Assembly: GCA_964450755.1 (NCBI GenBank)
Contig: CAYVDJ010000110.1
Coordinates: 1 to 25,372 of the forward strand
Length of the DNA: 25,372 nt
From: JAADDG01 sp964450755
Lineage (GTDB): Bacteria > Campylobacterota > Campylobacteria > Campylobacterales > JAADDG01
Reading direction: 5' to 3'
This document shows positions 8,140 to 16,935 of the stretch, piece by piece. Each line of letters opens with the position of its first letter. The first letter of the stretch is position 1. The position numbers were made by a program, and so were the translations under genes. The notes under the pieces are model-generated. The model did not search any database. It saw nothing but the letters and a program-made list of their open reading frames with translations, and was not told the DNA's origin.

Positions 8140-8447
8140 GTCCTTTGGAATTTAATATCTTATCCATAGCTCTTTTTTGCATAGGAATTGTCGGAGTTAT
8201 CAGCAGAAGAAATATTTTTGTTATCTATATGTCAGTTGAGTTGATGTTAAATGCGATAAACCTGATACTTGCCGCCTTCTCCAAAACAAACGGCAATATG
8301 AACGCATCCGCAATCGCTCTTTTGATGATGGCGGTAATCGCTGCTGAAGCCGGAGTATTTCTGGCGATCATCATGCAGTTGTACCGAAACAAAAAATCGA
8401 TAGATTCCAATGATCACACATCACTCTCTCAAAAGGAATTTTCATGA
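8136..8447 (+). CDS. nuoK: NADH-quinone oxidoreductase subunit K (NuoK)
   Basis: Small three-helix subunit (103 residues) homologous to MrpC. It carries the two buried glutamates needed for proton transfer: E35 in YMSVELMLNAINL and E71 in IAAEAGVFLAI, matching E. coli E36 and E72. ATGA overlaps on both sides join it to nuoJ and nuoL. It is ordinary for the family. Confidence 0.94.
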   Translation: MSPLEFNILSIALFCIGIVGVISRRNIFVIYMSVELMLNAINLILAAFSKTNGNMNASAIALLMMAVIAAEAGVFLAIIMQLYRNKKSIDSNDHTSLSQKEFS

Positions 8448-10312
8448 GCAAACTTCTTTTTTGGATTATATTCATACCCTTTTTAAGCTCTTTTTTCCTA
8501 CGCATAACGGCTCTGTTTGATACCAAAAAGAGAGTGGGCGAGAAATTTTACTCACTTTTTGCGATATTTGCATCGGCGATATCTGCTGTTTTGTCTCTTG
8601 TTACAGCTTTTTACAATGATACCGTTTTAAAAGAGACTCTTTTTAACTGGATCAGTGTGGGAATTTTAAATATAGAGTTCTCTTTGGTACTTGACAGATT
8701 AAGTACGGTTATGATCCTCTTTATCACTTTTATAGGAACTCTCATACACATCTATGCAGCGGGATATATGAAAGGTGAGAGGAGATTTGGAGAGTTTTTT
8801 GCCTATTTTAACTTTTTTATGGGAAGTATGCTTTTGCTGGTTTTGGCGGCAAGTCCCGTGATCATGTTCATAGGCTGGGAACTTGTCGGTCTTGCTTCGT
8901 TTTTGCTGATAGGATTTTATTTTGAAGATCCTTTGAACATGAAAGCGGCAAACAAGGCTTTTATACTAAACCGTGTGGGGGATTTTGGCTTTATCACCGC
9001 ACTTGCGATCCTTTTTGTCTCCCTTGGTGGAGGGATTTTCTCTTTTGAGGAGATAAAAAGTCATATAGAACTCATAGACAGGGCAACTTTGACTCTGATA
9101 GGATTTTTGCTTTTTGTAGGAGCGATGGGAAAATCGGCTCAAATCCCGCTTTATGTCTGGCTTCCCGATGCAATGGCAGGACCCACACCGGTTTCGGCTC
9201 TTATCCATGCGGCAACAATGGTAACGGCGGGAGTCTATATGGTGGCGCGATTTTCCTTTTTGTACAAACTGACTCCGTTGGCGGGAGAATTTATAGCACT
9301 TGTCGGTATCTTCTCTGCACTTTTGGCAGCCGTTATAGCCTCCTATCAGGATGATATCAAAAAGATTTTGGCATATTCTACGATGTCCCAACTCGGATAT
9401 ATGTTTACAGCCGCAGGACTTGGAGCATACTCAAGCGCGATATTTCATGTATTTACACACGCATTTTTCAAAGCTCTTTTGTTTATGGGGGCGGGAGCTG
9501 TGATCATAGCTTTGCACCACGAACAAAACATCTTTAAAATGGGCGGGTTGAAAGAGAGATTGAAAATCGTCTATATCACGATGATGACAGCAACTTTTGC
9601 TATCTGCGGTATCCCTCCTTTTGCCGGATTTTTCAGCAAAGATGCCATTATATCAGCCTCTTTTGCAAAAGGGGATTATCTTGTCTGGATGATAGCGGTT
9701 TTTACGGCTATGCTTACGGCATATTATATGTTTAGAATGATGTTTATCGTCTTTTTCAAAGAGAGTAAACACAAAAATTTAAAATCACTTCCAAAAAGCA
9801 TGATCTATCCTTTGATCGTTTTGGCTTTTGGAAGTGCAACGGCGGGATTTTTGGGAGTGCCAAAAGCATTTGGAGGAAATGAAACTTTTTTGGAATTTCT
9901 CATGCTTCCTGATATAAAATATCATCTTTCTTTCTCTTTGGAGTATATGCTAACCCTTTTAAATCTTATCGTCGTATCTATGGGAATCTATACCGCTTAT
10001 CTTTTTCATATAAAAGAGATAAACAATCCTCTAAATTCCACCATTTTTGCCAAATGGGCTAAAAATAAATTTTATATCGATGAATTGTATGAAAAAGTAT
10101 TTGTATCATCTTTGAGATATTTAAGTCTGTTTAGCGACAGGGTTGTCGATCAAAAGATATTTGACGGGATAATCTTCAAAAGCGTAAACGGCTATCGCTA
10201 TGCGGCAAAGGTGGCTGCTCTTTTGAACAACGGCAATGTGAGATTTTATGCTCTTTATATCATGATAGGCGTAAGCGCCATATCCATAGCGATACTTGCG
10301 GGAGGTAAATAG
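8444..10312 (+). CDS. nuoL: NADH-quinone oxidoreductase subunit L (NuoL), distal proton pump
   Basis: Mrp-antiporter-like pump at the far end of the membrane arm; 622 residues, normal length. The pump residues are visible: the Glu of helix 5 in GWELVGLASFLLIGFY, the Lys of helix 7 in VGAMGKSAQIPLYVWLPDAM, the broken-helix region AGPTPVSALIHAATMVTAG, and a Lys in the second half in FAGFFSKDAI. The C-terminus (about 520-622) holds the lateral-helix region, with charged KWAKNKFYIDELYEKV, ending in a final membrane segment. The gene follows nuoK with an ATGA overlap and its TAG stop overlaps the nuoM start by one base. Confidence 0.95.
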   Translation: MSKLLFWIIFIPFLSSFFLRITALFDTKKRVGEKFYSLFAIFASAISAVLSLVTAFYNDTVLKETLFNWISVGILNIEFSLVLDRLSTVMILFITFIGTLIHIYAAGYMKGERRFGEFFAYFNFFMGSMLLLVLAASPVIMFIGWELVGLASFLLIGFYFEDPLNMKAANKAFILNRVGDFGFITALAILFVSLGGGIFSFEEIKSHIELIDRATLTLIGFLLFVGAMGKSAQIPLYVWLPDAMAGPTPVSALIHAATMVTAGVYMVARFSFLYKLTPLAGEFIALVGIFSALLAAVIASYQDDIKKILAYSTMSQLGYMFTAAGLGAYSSAIFHVFTHAFFKALLFMGAGAVIIALHHEQNIFKMGGLKERLKIVYITMMTATFAICGIPPFAGFFSKDAIISASFAKGDYLVWMIAVFTAMLTAYYMFRMMFIVFFKESKHKNLKSLPKSMIYPLIVLAFGSATAGFLGVPKAFGGNETFLEFLMLPDIKYHLSFSLEYMLTLLNLIVVSMGIYTAYLFHIKEINNPLNSTIFAKWAKNKFYIDELYEKVFVSSLRYLSLFSDRVVDQKIFDGIIFKSVNGYRYAAKVAALLNNGNVRFYALYIMIGVSAISIAILAGGK

Positions 10313-11796
10313 TGGAAAAATTTTTATCATACATTATCTTTTTACCTCTTGTAGTAGCGGTTGTACTGGGACTTTTCAGAGTGCCTTTGAAAGTTGTAAA
10401 AACAGGTGCTTTGATCTCTTCGGCTGTCATTTTGGGTATGGTCTGTCTGCTCATAGCAAATTTCGATCCCTCTTTGGGGATGCAGTTTGTAAGAATAGCG
10501 CCATGGATAAAAAGCTATGGAATTACATATTTTGTAGGAGTGGATGCCATTTCGCTTGTGATCTTGTTTTTGATATCTCTTTTGATGTTTCTTCTATATC
10601 TTTACATGTGGGATGAGAAACAAAAGGGATACTGGTACAATATGCTTTTGCTTCAAACAGGTGTAACAGGGGCGCTTTTGTCTTTGGATCTGATACTTTT
10701 TTATCTTTTTTGGGAAACGATGCTTTTACCGATCTTTATCCTGATAGGTCGTTACGGGCATGAGTATTCACTAAACAGTTTCAATGCCATGAAGATTATT
10801 TTGATGACTGTTATGGGATCTATGAGTATGCTTTTGGCGATCCTTTATATAGGATACAGATTTTTTGAGAAAAACGGTTTTTGGAGTTTTGCTCTAAATG
10901 ATCTCTCCTCCCTGTCACTTGATCCCACCGCTTCTGTCTGGCTTGTGGGAGGTTTTTTACTTGCATTTGCCATAAAAATACCTCTTGTGGGATTTCATAC
11001 ATGGATGGCTCCGGCATACTCCTCCTCTCCTACCCCTTCTACCGTGATACTCTCTGCCATTATGGCAAAACTCGGTATTTACGGACTCTGGAGATTTGGT
11101 TATGAACTGTTTGAGAGAACTCTTGATTATTACGCTCCTTTTATCATCGCTTTGGCGGTTATCGGAGTTGTTTTTTATGCAATTCATGCAATCATGGAGG
11201 ACAATCTCAAAAGAATGTTTGCATTTTCTTCCGGAGCGCATCTTTCGATGATAGCTCTTGGACTTTTTTTGACAAATATCTACGCATGGAGTGGCAGTTT
11301 GTATCTGATAGCCACTCATGCTCTGGCAAGTGGGGGAATCTTTATAATGATAGGTTTTTTGGCAAAAAGGATAAAGACGGTTTCTATAAAAGAGCTTGGA
11401 GGTATCGCTTCTTCTGCACCGAAATTTGCTTTTTTCTTTCTCTTTTTTGCTCTTTGTATAGCGGGAGTACCATCAACCGGCGGATTTGTCGGAGAGCTTC
11501 TTATCATCATAGGAGCTTTTAAACATCATATCTTTTTGGGATTTTTTGCATCTCTCTCAATGCTTGGATCTATAATGTATCTTTTTTGGATGATGCAAAG
11601 AGTACTTTACTCAAAAGTCAAAAAAGCAACTGTCGGTTTTGAGGATCTGAATATAAAAGAGATATTTATACTCCTGCCTCTGGCTTTGCTTTTGCTTATA
11701 AGCGGTCTGGCACCTTCTCTTTTTACACCGCTTTTTGATCCTCAGTTAAATGCCATGTTAAAAGAGGTGGCATTAAAAGTCGGAGGTACATTATGA
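10312..11796 (+). CDS. nuoM: NADH-quinone oxidoreductase subunit M (NuoM), proton pump
   Basis: Second antiporter-like subunit, 494 residues with about 14 membrane helices. The helix-5 Glu is in FWETMLLPIFILIGRYG, a helix-7 Lys is in FAIKIPLVGFHTWMAPAY, and the family pattern SSPTPSTVILSAIMAKLG follows. In the second half, the pump Glu expected in NuoM is present in FVGELLIIIGAF. The start is GTG at 10312, supported by GGGAGGT at 10300-10306 with 5-base spacing. The stop overlaps the nuoN ATG. Confidence 0.95.
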   Translation: MEKFLSYIIFLPLVVAVVLGLFRVPLKVVKTGALISSAVILGMVCLLIANFDPSLGMQFVRIAPWIKSYGITYFVGVDAISLVILFLISLLMFLLYLYMWDEKQKGYWYNMLLLQTGVTGALLSLDLILFYLFWETMLLPIFILIGRYGHEYSLNSFNAMKIILMTVMGSMSMLLAILYIGYRFFEKNGFWSFALNDLSSLSLDPTASVWLVGGFLLAFAIKIPLVGFHTWMAPAYSSSPTPSTVILSAIMAKLGIYGLWRFGYELFERTLDYYAPFIIALAVIGVVFYAIHAIMEDNLKRMFAFSSGAHLSMIALGLFLTNIYAWSGSLYLIATHALASGGIFIMIGFLAKRIKTVSIKELGGIASSAPKFAFFFLFFALCIAGVPSTGGFVGELLIIIGAFKHHIFLGFFASLSMLGSIMYLFWMMQRVLYSKVKKATVGFEDLNIKEIFILLPLALLLLISGLAPSLFTPLFDPQLNAMLKEVALKVGGTL

Positions 11797-13280
11797 TAGA
11801 AGATATCAATCTCATTTTACCTCCTCTCATAGTGGCTTTTGGCGGTTTGGTTTTGATGTTTTTAAGCGCTTTTAACAAAATAAAGCTTCAAAACTACAAT
11901 CTTTTGGCAATAGCTTTTTTAACTCTGGCTTTTGTCATAGAACTGCCGCGATACGGAAGCGGTGAAAGATTTTTTGCATTTTCAAAGCTCTTTTTCAAGA
12001 TGTATATCGTAGATGATTTTTCAATCCTTTTTGATCTGATGTTTTTGCTCGGAGCTGTTTTTACTCTTTTGGTAAACAGTGTTTATCTGAAAAAGAGAAA
12101 ATATTACAGCGGAGAGTTTTTTGCTCTCATACTTTTTAGTATTTTCGGGATGATGACTCTCGCCCACTCAAACGAGCTAATCAGCGCTTTTATCGCTTTG
12201 GAGTTGGCATCTATCAGTATCTATGCTCTTGTGGGATATCACAAAAACAACCCTTTAAGCGGTGAAGCGATGTTTAAATATCTCGTTTTGGGCTCTTTTA
12301 CAAGTTCGTTTTTTATACTGGGATCTGCTCTCATCTACGGGGCGGTTGATTCTACAAATATCTATGATATAGCCTCTTTTGTCTCTTCTTCCCACGGAGA
12401 GAAGCTGATCCCCGTTTATATGGGCGCAACTTTGATAATGATAACGATACTTTTCAAGATAGGCGCAGCCCCTTTTCATGCATGGGTGCTTGATGTCTAT
12501 CACGGCGCACCGTTTCCCGTAACGATGTTTATGGCTTCCACTTTCAAAATCGCCCTGTTTGCGATAGCTCTTCGGATCTATCTGGTGGATTTCAAAGAGA
12601 TAAATGCTCTTTGGTCATCAATCTTGCAGGTTATAACGGTTTTGACTCTGCTTATTGGATCATGGCTTGCCTACTCCCAAAAAGTTTTAAAAAGAATGCT
12701 TTCTGGTTCAAGTATCGTTCACAGCGGTTATATGCTCATCGCTCTCTCATCTGTAGGACTCGGAGCAAAATATGCGGCACCTGCCATCATGTTTTATCTG
12801 ATAGCATATTTTCTAAGTTCGGTCGGAGCATTCGGGATACTGAGTTTCCTCTCTTCTGATGCAAAAAGACAGTTTACTTATGATGATTTTAAAGGTTTTG
12901 CCCAACAAAGACCATACCTTGCAGCGATGATGGCGGTATTTATGCTCTCACTTTCTGGTTTTCCCTCAACGATAGGATTTTTGGGAAAATTTTACATCTT
13001 CACAAGCGCCATAGAAGCCGGAGAGATAGCACTCGCCGCGCTTGGAATCATAACGGCGTTTATCTCTGTTTACTACTACTTTAAACTCATAGCCGTTATG
13101 TACTTTTACTCTTCAGATGATCAGAAGAAAAAGTTTGAATTTAGCATAAGCACCGTTTTGATAGGAGCAATGGCGATAATCATCATCTGGGGAGGGATAG
13201 GAACATCCCTCTTCTCATTTATCCCCGGAGCCGACGGTCTGATAGACATAGCCACACAGGCGATAGAGTCGTTGAGGTAG
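11793..13280 (+). CDS. nuoN: NADH-quinone oxidoreductase subunit N (NuoN), proton pump
   Basis: Third antiporter-like subunit, 495 residues, and the last gene of the operon. Family features are the helix-5 Glu in FIALELASISIYALVGY, the helix-7 segment FKIGAAPFHAWVLDVYHGA, and a Lys in the distal half-channel in GFLGKFYIF. The ATGA overlap with nuoM implies coupled translation. No strong GC-rich terminator is visible within the roughly 200 bases after the stop, so how transcription ends against the converging genes is unclear. Confidence 0.94.
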   Translation: MIEDINLILPPLIVAFGGLVLMFLSAFNKIKLQNYNLLAIAFLTLAFVIELPRYGSGERFFAFSKLFFKMYIVDDFSILFDLMFLLGAVFTLLVNSVYLKKRKYYSGEFFALILFSIFGMMTLAHSNELISAFIALELASISIYALVGYHKNNPLSGEAMFKYLVLGSFTSSFFILGSALIYGAVDSTNIYDIASFVSSSHGEKLIPVYMGATLIMITILFKIGAAPFHAWVLDVYHGAPFPVTMFMASTFKIALFAIALRIYLVDFKEINALWSSILQVITVLTLLIGSWLAYSQKVLKRMLSGSSIVHSGYMLIALSSVGLGAKYAAPAIMFYLIAYFLSSVGAFGILSFLSSDAKRQFTYDDFKGFAQQRPYLAAMMAVFMLSLSGFPSTIGFLGKFYIFTSAIEAGEIALAALGIITAFISVYYYFKLIAVMYFYSSDDQKKKFEFSISTVLIGAMAIIIIWGGIGTSLFSFIPGADGLIDIATQAIESLR

Positions 13281-13315
13281 GGAAATGGAATTGGACTGAA
13301 TGGCACTTGAATGCT

Positions 13316-13344
13316 TTTACTTTTTAAAGGCTTTTTGATATAAT
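13316..13344 (+). promoter_or_regulatory. Promoter-like sequence after nuoN
   Basis: TTTACT at 13316-13321 and TATAAT at 13339-13344 are separated by 17 bases and sit just 6 bases before the ATG of a small broken ORF. The arrangement fits a leftover promoter of a decayed gene, but it could also fire into the antisense side of the tRNA. Confidence 0.35.
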
Positions 13345-13350
13345 AGATTT

Positions 13351-13434
13351 ATGATAGATATAGAAAAAATAAAATTTGAAATTATAGAGAGATTGAAACC
13401 TCCCAGTACGCGACTGAAGTTGTGTTTCTTGTAG
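13351..13434 (+). pseudogene. Short ORF, possible remnant of an MNT-type nucleotidyltransferase gene
   Basis: A 27-codon ORF (MIDIEKIKFEIIERLKPPS...) lies between nuoN and the tRNA. Its first part resembles the usual N-terminus of small MNT-family nucleotidyltransferases (antitoxins of HEPN/MNT pairs), where IxxRLKPL...VxLFGSYA would be expected next. That catalytic GSxA region is missing and the frame stops at TAG. A second frame stays open from 13410 to 13457 and encodes TEVVFLVEKKVLTG, which may be the tail of a deleted gene. The resemblance is short and from memory, so a chance ORF is quite possible. Confidence 0.3.
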
Positions 13435-13489
13435 AAAAAAAGGTTTTAACCGGTTAATATTGAATTATAAACAAAGAAGATAAATAAAA

Positions 13490-13574
13490 TGGTGCGCAGA
13501 GCGGGACTTGAACCCGCACGAGCTTGGCTCACTACCCCCTCAAGATAGCGTGTCTACCATTCCACCACCTGCGC
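13490..13574 (-). tRNA. tRNA-Leu (anticodon GAG)
   Basis: Read on the minus strand, the gene forms a complete class II cloverleaf of 85 bases including an encoded CCA. The acceptor stem GCGCAGG pairs with TCTGCGC. The anticodon stem CTATC/GGTAG holds a 7-base loop with GAG at its centre. A long variable arm (TGAGC/GCTCG) marks Leu/Ser/Tyr-type tRNAs, and the T arm is GCGGG-TTCAAGT-CCCGC. GAG reads the Leu codons CUC and CUU. It lies just beyond the atpE terminator on the same strand. Confidence 0.95.
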
Positions 13575-13583
13575 AAAAGAGAT

Positions 13584-13611
13584 AAAAGAGAGCCTAAAAG
13601 CTCTCTTTTTT
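13584..13611 (-). terminator. Intrinsic terminator after atpE
   Basis: A perfect 10-bp stem (13584-13593 with 13600-13609) encloses a 6-base loop 5 bases after the atpE stop codon. A-rich and T-rich flanks on both sides mean it could act in both directions. It would limit read-through from the highly expressed c-subunit gene into the tRNA. Confidence 0.85.
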
Positions 13612-13615
13612 ACTA

Positions 13616-13927
13616 TTACATATAAGGATTTGCGTAAAGTGCGATTAGTGCAATAACCAATGCATAAATAACTTGCGCTTCGATCATCGCCAATGCGATA
13701 AACATCGTAGTCATAAGTTTTCCGCCAAGACCAGGATTTCTTGCAGTTCCTGCGATTGTAGCAGCAGCAGTACTACCCATACCTACAGCTCCTCCAAGAG
13801 CAGCAAGTCCCAAACCTACACCGGCAGCAAGTACTGAGTAAGCTTTAAGTGTTTCACCGGCAGCGGCACCTTCACCTGCAAATGCAGCAGTTGCGATAGC
13901 AACGATTAGAAAAAGTAATTTTTTCAT
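13616..13927 (-). CDS. atpE: F-type ATP synthase subunit c
   Basis: Ring-forming proteolipid of the Fo motor. The 103-residue protein has the two-helix hairpin with the polar loop R63-N64-P65 and the proton-carrying E83 in FIALAMIEAQVIYALVIALI. The glycine-rich helix 1 is GVGLGLAALGGAVGMG. The residue after the Glu is Ala, which fits H+ rather than Na+ binding. The first 17 residues (MKKLLFLIVAIATAAFA) look like a cleavable signal peptide, making it longer than the usual 75-85 residues. It stands alone, away from the other atp genes, as I recall for Campylobacterota. AGGAG at 13934-13938 sits 6 bases upstream. It has its own promoter and terminator. Confidence 0.95.
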   Translation of the reverse strand: MKKLLFLIVAIATAAFAGEGAAAGETLKAYSVLAAGVGLGLAALGGAVGMGSTAAATIAGTARNPGLGGKLMTTMFIALAMIEAQVIYALVIALIALYANPYM

Positions 13928-13948
13928 AAAAAACTCCTAAGATTTTTC

Positions 13949-13992
13949 AACAAAGTCCGTTCGGCTTGCGTATCCCTACTTATCACTTTGTT
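13949..13992 (-). promoter_or_regulatory. Structured 5' leader of atpE
   Basis: The roughly 65-base leader contains an 8-bp inverted repeat, AACAAAGT at 13949-13956 and ACTTTGTT at 13985-13992. The motif CCGAAC occurs twice within the leader. The hairpin ends before the Shine-Dalgarno sequence and could stabilise the message or control its high translation. Function is inferred only. Confidence 0.4.
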
Positions 13993-14000
13993 CGGTTGGG

Positions 14001-14006
14001 ATTATA
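14001..14006 (-). promoter_or_regulatory. Promoter -10 box of atpE
   Basis: On the minus strand this reads GGGTTATAATCCC, an exact TATAAT preceded by T, about 73 bases before the atpE ATG. No clear -35 hexamer is present. The box lies just past the pnp stop codon, so atpE can be expressed apart from pnp. Confidence 0.6.
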
Positions 14007-14029
14007 ACCCATTTTTTGTTAAACAAACC

Positions 14030-16234
14030 TTATTTTGAAACAAATGCAAGTTCTATTTTATGACCTTTTTGGCTCAAAACTTTTACTTTTACCTTATCAC
14101 CCACATTTACCACATCGGTAACTTTGTTTACTCTGCCTTCTGCTAGTTTCGATATATGAAGCAGTCCGTCAACGCCTCCGGGAAGTTCTACAAAAGCTCC
14201 AAAATCGGTAACTCTTACCACTTTGCCTTCATACTCCCTACCCTCTTCAAATTTTACACTGCTTTGCTCTCTTCTGCCACTGCTTCTTCTTTGGGTGATT
14301 TCTTGAATATGATCACAGGCGGCTTTTACTTTTGCCTTGCTGCCTCCCGCAACCGTAACTTCACCTTTGTCTCTGTTTATATCCACGGAAACCTCAAATT
14401 TTTCTATGATCTCTTTTATGGTTTTACCTGCCTGTCCTATGATATCGGCTATTTTGGAAGGGTTGATATTAAAAGTATGGGATGAAGGCAAAAGCTCTTC
14501 ATTGATCACTATCTTTTCTGCTGCCTCTTCCATGATATCAAGTATATGATCTCTTGCTTCTGCTGCCTGGATAAGAGCCTCTTTTAATATCTCTTTGTCT
14601 ATTCCGCCGAGTTTTATGTCCATTTGAAGGGCAGTTATACCTTCTCTGGTTCCCGCTACTTTAAAATCCATATCTCCGTCATGATCTTCAAGTCCCATGA
14701 TATCGGTTAAGATAGCATATTTTCCATCTTCAAAAACAAGTCCCATCGCCACACCGGCAACAAGTTTTTCCACCTCTATATCAGCGGCTTTCAAAGCCAG
14801 AGAACCGCCGCATACGGTAGCCATGGAGGAGGAACCGTTTGATTCCAAAATCTCCGATACGAGTCTGATCGTTCTGTTTTCATTTTTTGACAAAACAGGT
14901 TCTATCGCTCTTTTTGCAAGATTTCCATGTCCAAGCTCCCTTCTGCTTGGAGGTCTGAGAGGTGAAGCCTCACCTACGGAAAATCCCGGAAAATTGTAAT
15001 GAACCATAAACCTCTCATAACTTGCGCTCTTTTCTGTCAAAAGATCATACATTTGGGCATCCTGGGAACTTCCTATCGTAGTTGTTACCAAAGCCTGGGT
15101 CTGACCTCTTGTAAAAAGAACAGAACCGTGAACGGAAGGAAGTATATTTGTTTCGATAGAGATATCTCTCACATCTTTAAGCCCTCTTCCGTCAGCTCTT
15201 TTATGCTCTTGAACAATCATCTTTCTGACCACTTCTCTTTTATAGACATTCAGAACATTCATAACAAGTTCCGTATCCCACTCCTGCTCTTTGGCTATAT
15301 CATCTTCAAGAATTTTTTTTGCAATCATTTTCAGTTGAGTTGCTCTTTCACTTTTTGCCATTTGACTGATAGCGTCATATACAGCTTCTTTATAAAACTC
15401 ATCTATATAGATATAAAGCGATTCATTGACTTTTTCATCTTTGTATTCCAAAGAAGCATCCTCTTTTTTGAGTTCTGTGAAACTGCTCTCATACGCTTTT
15501 GCAGCCTCCTGTATAGATGATTGTGCCAATTCAAGAGCTTTTACCATCTCATCATTACTGACCTCATTGCTTTTTTGAGTCATTACAACATTTTCGGCAA
15601 TAGTGGGATCAAGCAGAGGATCAACTTCGGGATATGGGAATACATCAGCCTCCATTGTAGCGATAGATCGCATCTCTATCATCAAAAGCTGATCTTTTGT
15701 ACCGGCTACATAGAGATCAAGAGCACTCTCTTTGAGTTTGGAATTTGTAGGATTTATCACAAAATCATCATTTATCTTTCCTATTCTTACTCCACATACC
15801 GGCGTATTTACAGGAATGTCAGATACAAAAAGAGCGCATGAAGCGGCATTTAGAGCCATAACCTGCATATCCACATCTTCATCGGAACTTACGACAAATA
15901 CCGTTATCTGTGTAGGATAAGCATAACCTTTGGGGAAAAGAGGTCTTAAACTTCTGTCTATTATTCTGGCTGTCAATGCCTCAAAATCTCCGGGTTTTGA
16001 TTCTCTTTTGATAAAACCTCCGGGTATTTTTCCGGCAGCATAGGATTTTTCTATATATTGAACAGACAGGGGAAGAAAATCCTCATCTACCATAATATCA
16101 TCTCTTGCCACCGCAGCTATCATAACCGCTTTGCCTCTTCTCATCAGTACCGATCCGCTTGCCTGTTTTGCAATGTATCCTATCTCATATCTCTCTTTTA
16201 TATTGTTAACTTCAATATCAATTTTACAACCCAT
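14030..16234 (-). CDS. pnp: Polyribonucleotide nucleotidyltransferase (PNPase)
   Basis: Phosphate-dependent 3'-5' exoribonuclease of RNA turnover; 734 residues, close to the normal length. Domains in order are the first RNase PH fold (about 1-140), an alpha-helical linker with many acidic residues, and the second catalytic RNase PH fold beginning HKRADGRGLKDVRDIS. The acidic active-site cluster is GLEDHDGDMDFKVAGT. A KH domain follows with GQAG in IADIIGQAGKTIKEII, then a C-terminal S1 domain starting EYEGKVVRVTDFGAFVELPG. AAGGAG at 16247-16252 is 12 bases before the ATG, a rather long spacing. It is the last gene of the lptD-containing run. Confidence 0.97.
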   Translation of the reverse strand: MGCKIDIEVNNIKERYEIGYIAKQASGSVLMRRGKAVMIAAVARDDIMVDEDFLPLSVQYIEKSYAAGKIPGGFIKRESKPGDFEALTARIIDRSLRPLFPKGYAYPTQITVFVVSSDEDVDMQVMALNAASCALFVSDIPVNTPVCGVRIGKINDDFVINPTNSKLKESALDLYVAGTKDQLLMIEMRSIATMEADVFPYPEVDPLLDPTIAENVVMTQKSNEVSNDEMVKALELAQSSIQEAAKAYESSFTELKKEDASLEYKDEKVNESLYIYIDEFYKEAVYDAISQMAKSERATQLKMIAKKILEDDIAKEQEWDTELVMNVLNVYKREVVRKMIVQEHKRADGRGLKDVRDISIETNILPSVHGSVLFTRGQTQALVTTTIGSSQDAQMYDLLTEKSASYERFMVHYNFPGFSVGEASPLRPPSRRELGHGNLAKRAIEPVLSKNENRTIRLVSEILESNGSSSMATVCGGSLALKAADIEVEKLVAGVAMGLVFEDGKYAILTDIMGLEDHDGDMDFKVAGTREGITALQMDIKLGGIDKEILKEALIQAAEARDHILDIMEEAAEKIVINEELLPSSHTFNINPSKIADIIGQAGKTIKEIIEKFEVSVDINRDKGEVTVAGGSKAKVKAACDHIQEITQRRSSGRREQSSVKFEEGREYEGKVVRVTDFGAFVELPGGVDGLLHISKLAEGRVNKVTDVVNVGDKVKVKVLSQKGHKIELAFVSK

Positions 16235-16254
16235 AATTTCTTAAATCTCCTTGA

Positions 16255-16935
16255 TTAGTTTAAAAATTTTTCATTATTACTCAAAATCTCTTTTATCGTA
16301 TCACTCTCTACCTCATACAAATCTTTATAATAATATTCCACATCTATAAAATCCTCTATCGAATAAAGATAAAAAATCTCATCTATCACCGAAAGCAGAC
16401 TTTTTTGTACATCTTTTGGAATAACAGGAACTGCAAAAGATACCGATTTGGCATTTTGGTTTATGATGGATTTCAAAGCCGTCAAAGCTGTCAATCCGCT
16501 TTCACAACCCTCATCTATCATCAAAATATTTTTGCCTTTTATATTATCTATTACATTACCGTTTTTATATATATAAAGATTTTTGATTATTTTCTCTTCA
16601 TGTTTTCTATGCGCTTCTCCGTATATATAATCCAAAGAGATATTAAAACAATCCACAAGCTTTTTATGACTTACAATATCTTCGGTTTCACTTACCATTG
16701 CAACTATACATTCTTGATTATTAAGTGCATATATAGATTCCATAAAAATAATCTCAAGTTCTAAAAAAAGCTTTTTTGAAATAAAATTGGCTATCGGTAT
16801 CGCACCTTTGGATATCGCCACTATCAGCCAATCTTCCTCTTTCATTCTGTGAAGAGGAAGTATATCCAAAAGTTTGACTGCCGCATCAAATCTGTTTTCA
16901 AATTTGTAAAGTTTAGAACTTGAATTTTGAGGCAT
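16255..16935 (-). CDS. Phosphoribosyltransferase-like protein
   Basis: A 226-residue soluble protein with a type I PRTase fold, judged from the PRPP-loop region GKNILMIDEGCESGLTALTAL, where the family normally shows hydrophobics followed by (D/E)D-G-x-x-(T/S)G. Here the acidic pair is Asp-Glu and the following residues are GCESG. An N-terminal stretch LIVAISKGAIPIANFISKKL fits the early nucleotide-binding loop of this family. The substrate cannot be told, and a regulatory or nonenzymatic role is possible. AGGAG at 16940-16944 sits 4 bases before the ATG. The start lies inside the end of the J-domain gene (23-base overlap). Confidence 0.7.
   Translation of the reverse strand: MPQNSSSKLYKFENRFDAAVKLLDILPLHRMKEEDWLIVAISKGAIPIANFISKKLFLELEIIFMESIYALNNQECIVAMVSETEDIVSHKKLVDCFNISLDYIYGEAHRKHEEKIIKNLYIYKNGNVIDNIKGKNILMIDEGCESGLTALTALKSIINQNAKSVSFAVPVIPKDVQKSLLSVIDEIFYLYSIEDFIDVEYYYKDLYEVESDTIKEILSNNEKFLN

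Noticed and set aside
8444..13280. Mrp-type multisubunit antiporter instead of NuoL/M/N
   Set aside because: Order, subunit lengths and the presence of all other complex I subunits fit Nuo.
14999..15520. 173-codon open frame on the plus strand inside pnp
   Set aside because: It is antisense to conserved PNPase catalytic sequence, with no Shine-Dalgarno sequence and a composition typical of shadow frames.
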